Positions 61,090-64,000 of a DNA stretch of 64,000 bases are shown piece by piece. Location of the stretch: positions 4,588,001 to 4,652,000 of the forward strand of contig CALNYT010000002.1 in NCBI GenBank assembly GCA_942490885.1, given 5' to 3'. Below the pieces are notes generated by a model, which worked only from the letters and a program-made list of their open reading frames with translations, did no database searches and was not told the origin of the DNA. Numbering within the stretch: the first letter of the stretch is position 1; each line of letters starts with the position of its first letter. The position numbers and the translations under genes were made by a program. This DNA comes from Oceanirhabdus sp942490885. GTDB taxonomy: Bacteria; Bacillota; Clostridia; Clostridiales; Clostridiaceae.

Positions 61090-61620
61090 TTATTTAACGA
61101 ATTCAGCACCTTTTTCTAATGCTTTTTTATTAACTTCAAAGAATGCTTCTTTACCTTTTGATTTTAATGTGTTTAATAGAGATTCCATTTTGATAATTCC
61201 AGTCTTCTCAACGAAAGCTCCTAGAAGAACCATGTTAGCAATTTTTTGAGAACCGATCTCTTTTGCTATTGTTTGAGCTGGGATTTTTATAACCTCAACA
61301 TCATCTCTATCAACATCTCTATCAACTAAGTCACTATCGATTATAACTAATCCACCTTTTTCAACCATATGCTCGAACTTATCCAAAGAAGGTCTGTTCA
61401 TTACAACAATTGAAGTAGGATCATTAACTATAGGTGATCCAATTTGTTCATCTGAAACGATAACAGAACAGTTAGCTGTTCCACCTCTCATCTCTGGACC
61501 GTATGAAGGACACCATGAAACGTTCATTCCTTCATCCATTCCAGCATAAGATAGGAATTTACCCATTGAAAGGATTCCTTGTCCACCAAACCCTGCGAAT
61601 ATAATTTCTTGAGACGCCAT
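61090..61620 (-). CDS. 2-oxoacid:ferredoxin oxidoreductase gamma subunit
   Basis: The 176-residue protein begins ASQEIIFAGFGGQGILSMGK, the gamma-subunit start, with SYGPEMRGGTANCSVIV near 40. It belongs to a four-subunit oxidoreductase that converts a 2-oxoacid and CoA to acyl-CoA and reduced ferredoxin. It is the last gene of the operon; its ATG is one base after the beta-subunit stop. It is closest in shape to VorC/KorC. Confidence 0.94.
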   Translation of the reverse strand: MASQEIIFAGFGGQGILSMGKFLSYAGMDEGMNVSWCPSYGPEMRGGTANCSVIVSDEQIGSPIVNDPTSIVVMNRPSLDKFEHMVEKGGLVIIDSDLVDRDVDRDDVEVIKIPAQTIAKEIGSQKIANMVLLGAFVEKTGIIKMESLLNTLKSKGKEAFFEVNKKALEKGAEFVK

Positions 61621-61621
61621 A

Positions 61622-62371
61622 CTATTTTACCTCCACTGATGTATCTTTTTTAACCCCAAGAGGATAATATGGGATCATATTTTCTTGCAACCATGTCATA
61701 GATTCAACTGGTGACATACCCCAGTTAGTAGGACATACTGAAAGAACCTCTATCATTGAAAAACCTTTACCATCAATTTGGTTTTGGAAAGCTTTCTTTA
61801 TAGCTTTCTTTGCTTTATTTATGTTTGGAACAGTATCAACAGATACTCTTTCTATATAAGAAGGTCCATCTAAAGTAGCTAACATTTCAGATACTCTTAT
61901 TGGATTACCTTGTGTTTTTAAATCTCTTCCATATGGAGAAGTTTGAGTAACTTGACCTGGTAATGTTGTTGGAGCCATTTGTCCACCAGTCATTCCATAG
62001 ATACAGTTATTTACGAATATTGTAACAATATTCTCTCCTCTAGCTGCAGCGTGCACTATTTCAGCAGTACCTATAGCTGCTAAGTCTCCATCTCCTTGGT
62101 ATGTAAATACCACTGAATCAGGCTTAACTCTCTTAACTCCAGTTGCAACAGCTGGTGCTCTACCATGTGCTGCTTCAAACATATCACAAGCAAAATAGTC
62201 ATATGCTAAAACTGAACATCCAACAGGTGCTACCCCTATTGCTTTATCAATTACTTCTAATTCTTCTAATACCTCTCCTACAAGTCTGTGAATTACTCCA
62301 TGAGTACATCCTGGACAGTAATGAGTAGGTACATCTACTAAACCTTTAGTTGGTTGAAATACTACCGCCAT
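61622..62371 (-). CDS. 2-oxoacid:ferredoxin oxidoreductase beta subunit (TPP-binding)
   Basis: The 249-residue protein binds thiamine pyrophosphate: HYCPGCTHGVIHRLV near 17, GVAPVGCSVLAYDYF, YQGDGDLAAIGTAE and NNCIYGMTGGQMAPTT. It overlaps the alpha-subunit stop by one base (TAATG). Substrates in the family include branched-chain 2-oxoacids and 2-oxoglutarate; TPP synthesis genes such as thiC in this window supply its cofactor. Confidence 0.95.
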   Translation of the reverse strand: MAVVFQPTKGLVDVPTHYCPGCTHGVIHRLVGEVLEELEVIDKAIGVAPVGCSVLAYDYFACDMFEAAHGRAPAVATGVKRVKPDSVVFTYQGDGDLAAIGTAEIVHAAARGENIVTIFVNNCIYGMTGGQMAPTTLPGQVTQTSPYGRDLKTQGNPIRVSEMLATLDGPSYIERVSVDTVPNINKAKKAIKKAFQNQIDGKGFSMIEVLSVCPTNWGMSPVESMTWLQENMIPYYPLGVKKDTSVEVK

Positions 62372-63441
62372 TATTTTGCACCTCCTACGATCTCTTTAAC
62401 TTTGTTAAGGATATCTTCTGGATGTGGAACCATTCCACCCACTCTTCCATAGAAGTGAACTGGTTTTCTTCCTTCAACACTTAATCTTACATCCTCAATC
62501 ATTTGTCCACAACTCATCTCTACTGAAATATAACCGTGCTTAGTATTTTCAATAGTTTTGTTGAAAGCTTCCACTGGATAAGGCCAAATAGTTATTGGTC
62601 TTATTAAACCAAGCTTAATTCCTTCTGCTTCAGCCATTTTAATAACGTTCTTGCATATTCTAGCTGTTGTTCCATAAGCAACCATTATTAAATCTTTTTC
62701 TCCATCACAATTAAACATTTCGTATTTAGTTTCATTTTTTTCAATTTCTTCATACTTAGCAACTAACTTTAAGTTATGCTGTTCTAGTTCTTCTGGTTTT
62801 AAGAATAAAGAGTTGATAATGTTGTGCTGCTTTCTTCCATTTAATCCTTCTGCTGCCCAATCTTTTACTGGAAGTTGTCTTTGTTCTCTCTCTTTAAATT
62901 CAACTGGTTCCATCATTTGACCTAACATACCATCTCCCATGATCATAACTGGAGTTCTGTATATGTCTGCTACATCAAATCCTTCTTGTACAAGATCAAC
63001 CATCTCTTGAATTGAACTTGGAGCATAAACTGGCATTTTGAAATCTCCGTGCGCTCCACCTTTAGTTGCTTGGAAGTAATCAGATTGCGCTGGTTGAATT
63101 CCTCCTAAACCAGGACCCCCTCTAACAATATTTACAATAACGCATGGAAGCTCTGCTCCAGCAATATATGAAATACCTTCCGCTTTTAAGCTTATTCCTG
63201 GAGATGATGATGAAGTCATAACCCTAACCCCTGCTCCAGCAGCTCCATAAACCATGTTTATAGCAGCAACTTCACTTTCTGCTTGTAAAAACACTTTTCC
63301 TATTTTAGGCATTTTCTTTGCCATATATGCTGATACCTCAGTTTGAGGTGTTATTGGATAACCGTAGAATGCTTCACAGCCAGATCTAATTGCCGCTTCT
63401 GCTATTGCTTCGTTACCTTTCATTAAAACCTTTTGACCCAT
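62371..63441 (-). CDS. 2-oxoacid:ferredoxin oxidoreductase alpha subunit
   Basis: I start at the ATG eight bases after AAGGAGG (MGQKVLMKGNEAIAEAAIRS), 356 residues. Motifs: GYPITPQTEVSAYMA near 28, QAESEVAAINMVYGAAGAG near 50, ARVMTSSSSPGISLKAEG-type loop and GRVGGMVPHPEDIL near the end. The Vor-type subunit order D-B-A-C matches 2-oxoisovalerate or 2-oxoglutarate enzymes. The substrate cannot be fixed by eye. Confidence 0.94.
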   Translation of the reverse strand: MGQKVLMKGNEAIAEAAIRSGCEAFYGYPITPQTEVSAYMAKKMPKIGKVFLQAESEVAAINMVYGAAGAGVRVMTSSSSPGISLKAEGISYIAGAELPCVIVNIVRGGPGLGGIQPAQSDYFQATKGGAHGDFKMPVYAPSSIQEMVDLVQEGFDVADIYRTPVMIMGDGMLGQMMEPVEFKEREQRQLPVKDWAAEGLNGRKQHNIINSLFLKPEELEQHNLKLVAKYEEIEKNETKYEMFNCDGEKDLIMVAYGTTARICKNVIKMAEAEGIKLGLIRPITIWPYPVEAFNKTIENTKHGYISVEMSCGQMIEDVRLSVEGRKPVHFYGRVGGMVPHPEDILNKVKEIVGGAK

Positions 63442-63454
63442 TGTAAATACCTCC

Positions 63455-63664
63455 TTATCTTTCAACAGTAATAACTAAATCTGGACAAATTTTTCCGCAA
63501 GAACCACATCCAATACATTCTTCCATCTTATCTTCTGTTACAGTCGCTGGATGATACCCTTTAACGTTTAATCTTTCAGAAAAACTAATAATCTTTTTAG
63601 GACACGCTACTATACAGTGACCACAGCCCTTACATCTTTCTTCTCTAAAAATTACTTTTGACAT
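63455..63664 (-). CDS. 2-oxoacid:ferredoxin oxidoreductase delta subunit (2x4Fe-4S ferredoxin)
   Basis: The 69-residue protein has two clusters, CKGCGHCIVACPKK (11-24) and CIGCGSCGKICPD (50-62), and passes electrons from the TPP centre to ferredoxin. It is the first gene of the four-gene operon, with an AAGGAGGGAAAAGG site, and the alpha subunit follows after 13 bases. Confidence 0.95.
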   Translation of the reverse strand: MSKVIFREERCKGCGHCIVACPKKIISFSERLNVKGYHPATVTEDKMEECIGCGSCGKICPDLVITVER

Positions 63665-63789
63665 TGACCTTTTCCCTCCTTATACATGTTGCAATTAGCA
63701 TTCATTTCTATTCAGAAACGTATAGCTGAAATTTTACTTAATATTAAGAAGATTTAAAACATAATAATATATTATATTATAAATTAATT

Positions 63790-64000
63790 TTAATCTGCCA
63801 TAAATGCTCTCCAAGGCGGCATCATAAAGATGTCAATTGGAAATATTTCTTCCCCTTTAACTTTTCCTTTTATTATGTCCACGAAATCACGTCTGCATAC
63901 TGTATATGCATAAGGAATTCCTAATGTTTTTGATAGAACAACTACTTCTCTATCTCCTTTAAGAATATCCTCTTCTTCTGTTTCATAAGACAGGTTAGTA
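63790..64000 (-). CDS. C-terminal part of an unidentified protein
   Basis: The frame is open from the right edge to the TAA at 63790-63792. The last residues read RREVVVLSKTLGIPY-like sequence (GDREVVVLSKTLGIPYAYTV), then CRRDFVDIIKG and FMMPPWRAFMAD. I do not recognise the family. It is soluble and lies 126 bases upstream of the ferredoxin gene, so it could be an earlier operon member. Confidence 0.7.
   Translation of the reverse strand, partial: TNLSYETEEEDILKGDREVVVLSKTLGIPYAYTVCRRDFVDIIKGKVKGEEIFPIDIFMMPPWRAFMAD

Overview
The window is low-GC Firmicutes DNA, most likely from a spore-forming anaerobic clostridium. The evidence is strong AT bias, purine-rich AGGAGG-type ribosome binding sites, frequent TTG/GTG starts, a glmS ribozyme, a TPP riboswitch, an oxygen-sensitive 2-oxoacid:ferredoxin oxidoreductase, and small genes with sigma-G-like promoters. 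No rRNA or tRNA genes were recognised. Most genes are housekeeping or metabolic, arranged in short operons separated by clear Rho-independent terminators.

Layout. 0-7 kb: a truncated membrane protein gene, sbcDC (DNA repair nuclease) and a TPR/S41-protease lipoprotein. 7-16 kb: small genes, an AGCS amino-acid symporter, an alanyl-tRNA editing protein, a dienelactone-hydrolase-like enzyme, the wreck of a fetAB-type ABC transporter, an XRE regulator with a solenoid of about 30-residue repeats, an M42 aminopeptidase, and a TetR/zinc-ribbon/Nudix operon. 17-20 kb: an arsR-type redox/permease cluster. 20-26 kb: a PHP phosphatase, a two-component system, a divergent rhodanese lipoprotein and a small membrane protein. 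26-36 kb: a long beta-CASP RNase-like protein, an osmoprotectant ABC transporter, a GNAT enzyme, a second PHP phosphatase, and a run of decayed genes (PD-(D/E)XK ATPase, homocysteine methyltransferase, RHS, Rpn transposase) ending in an IS200/IS605-like remnant with an omega-RNA-like right end. 36-45 kb: glmS and glmM, and a tandem pair of flavin amine oxidases. 45-51 kb: a copper operon (csoR-copA-HMA protein), an AraC/GyrI regulator and murA. 51-54 kb: thiC-purF under a TPP riboswitch. 54-60 kb: a bactofilin cluster. 60-64 kb: a rhomboid-like protein with a zinc finger, a Vor/Kor-type ferredoxin oxidoreductase operon, and a truncated gene.

Most notable points. (1) Downstream of copA is an unannotated 73-residue copper-chaperone-like ORF. 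Its first metal-binding Cys codon is an in-frame TGA, followed by a GC-rich hairpin that could be a bacterial SECIS element, so it may be a selenoprotein. (2) The 54-60 kb cluster contains three bactofilin-like beta-solenoid proteins, a DUF4004/YhbD-like helix-turn-helix protein, a glycine-rich membrane repeat protein, a membrane-anchored endonuclease/phosphatase-fold protein and two tiny MFRKE-starting proteins. It looks like a coordinated envelope or cytoskeletal module. (3) MurA carries Asp in place of the fosfomycin-target Cys. (4) A candidate attenuator with mutually exclusive hairpins lies ahead of the osmoprotectant transporter.

Functional links. CsoR, CopA and the HMA protein form a copper-efflux unit with a perfect inverted-repeat operator. 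PurF supplies phosphoribosylamine, a precursor of the AIR that ThiC consumes. GlmS and GlmM (and MurA further on) feed UDP-GlcNAc and peptidoglycan synthesis. All family assignments come from motifs read by eye; no database search was run.
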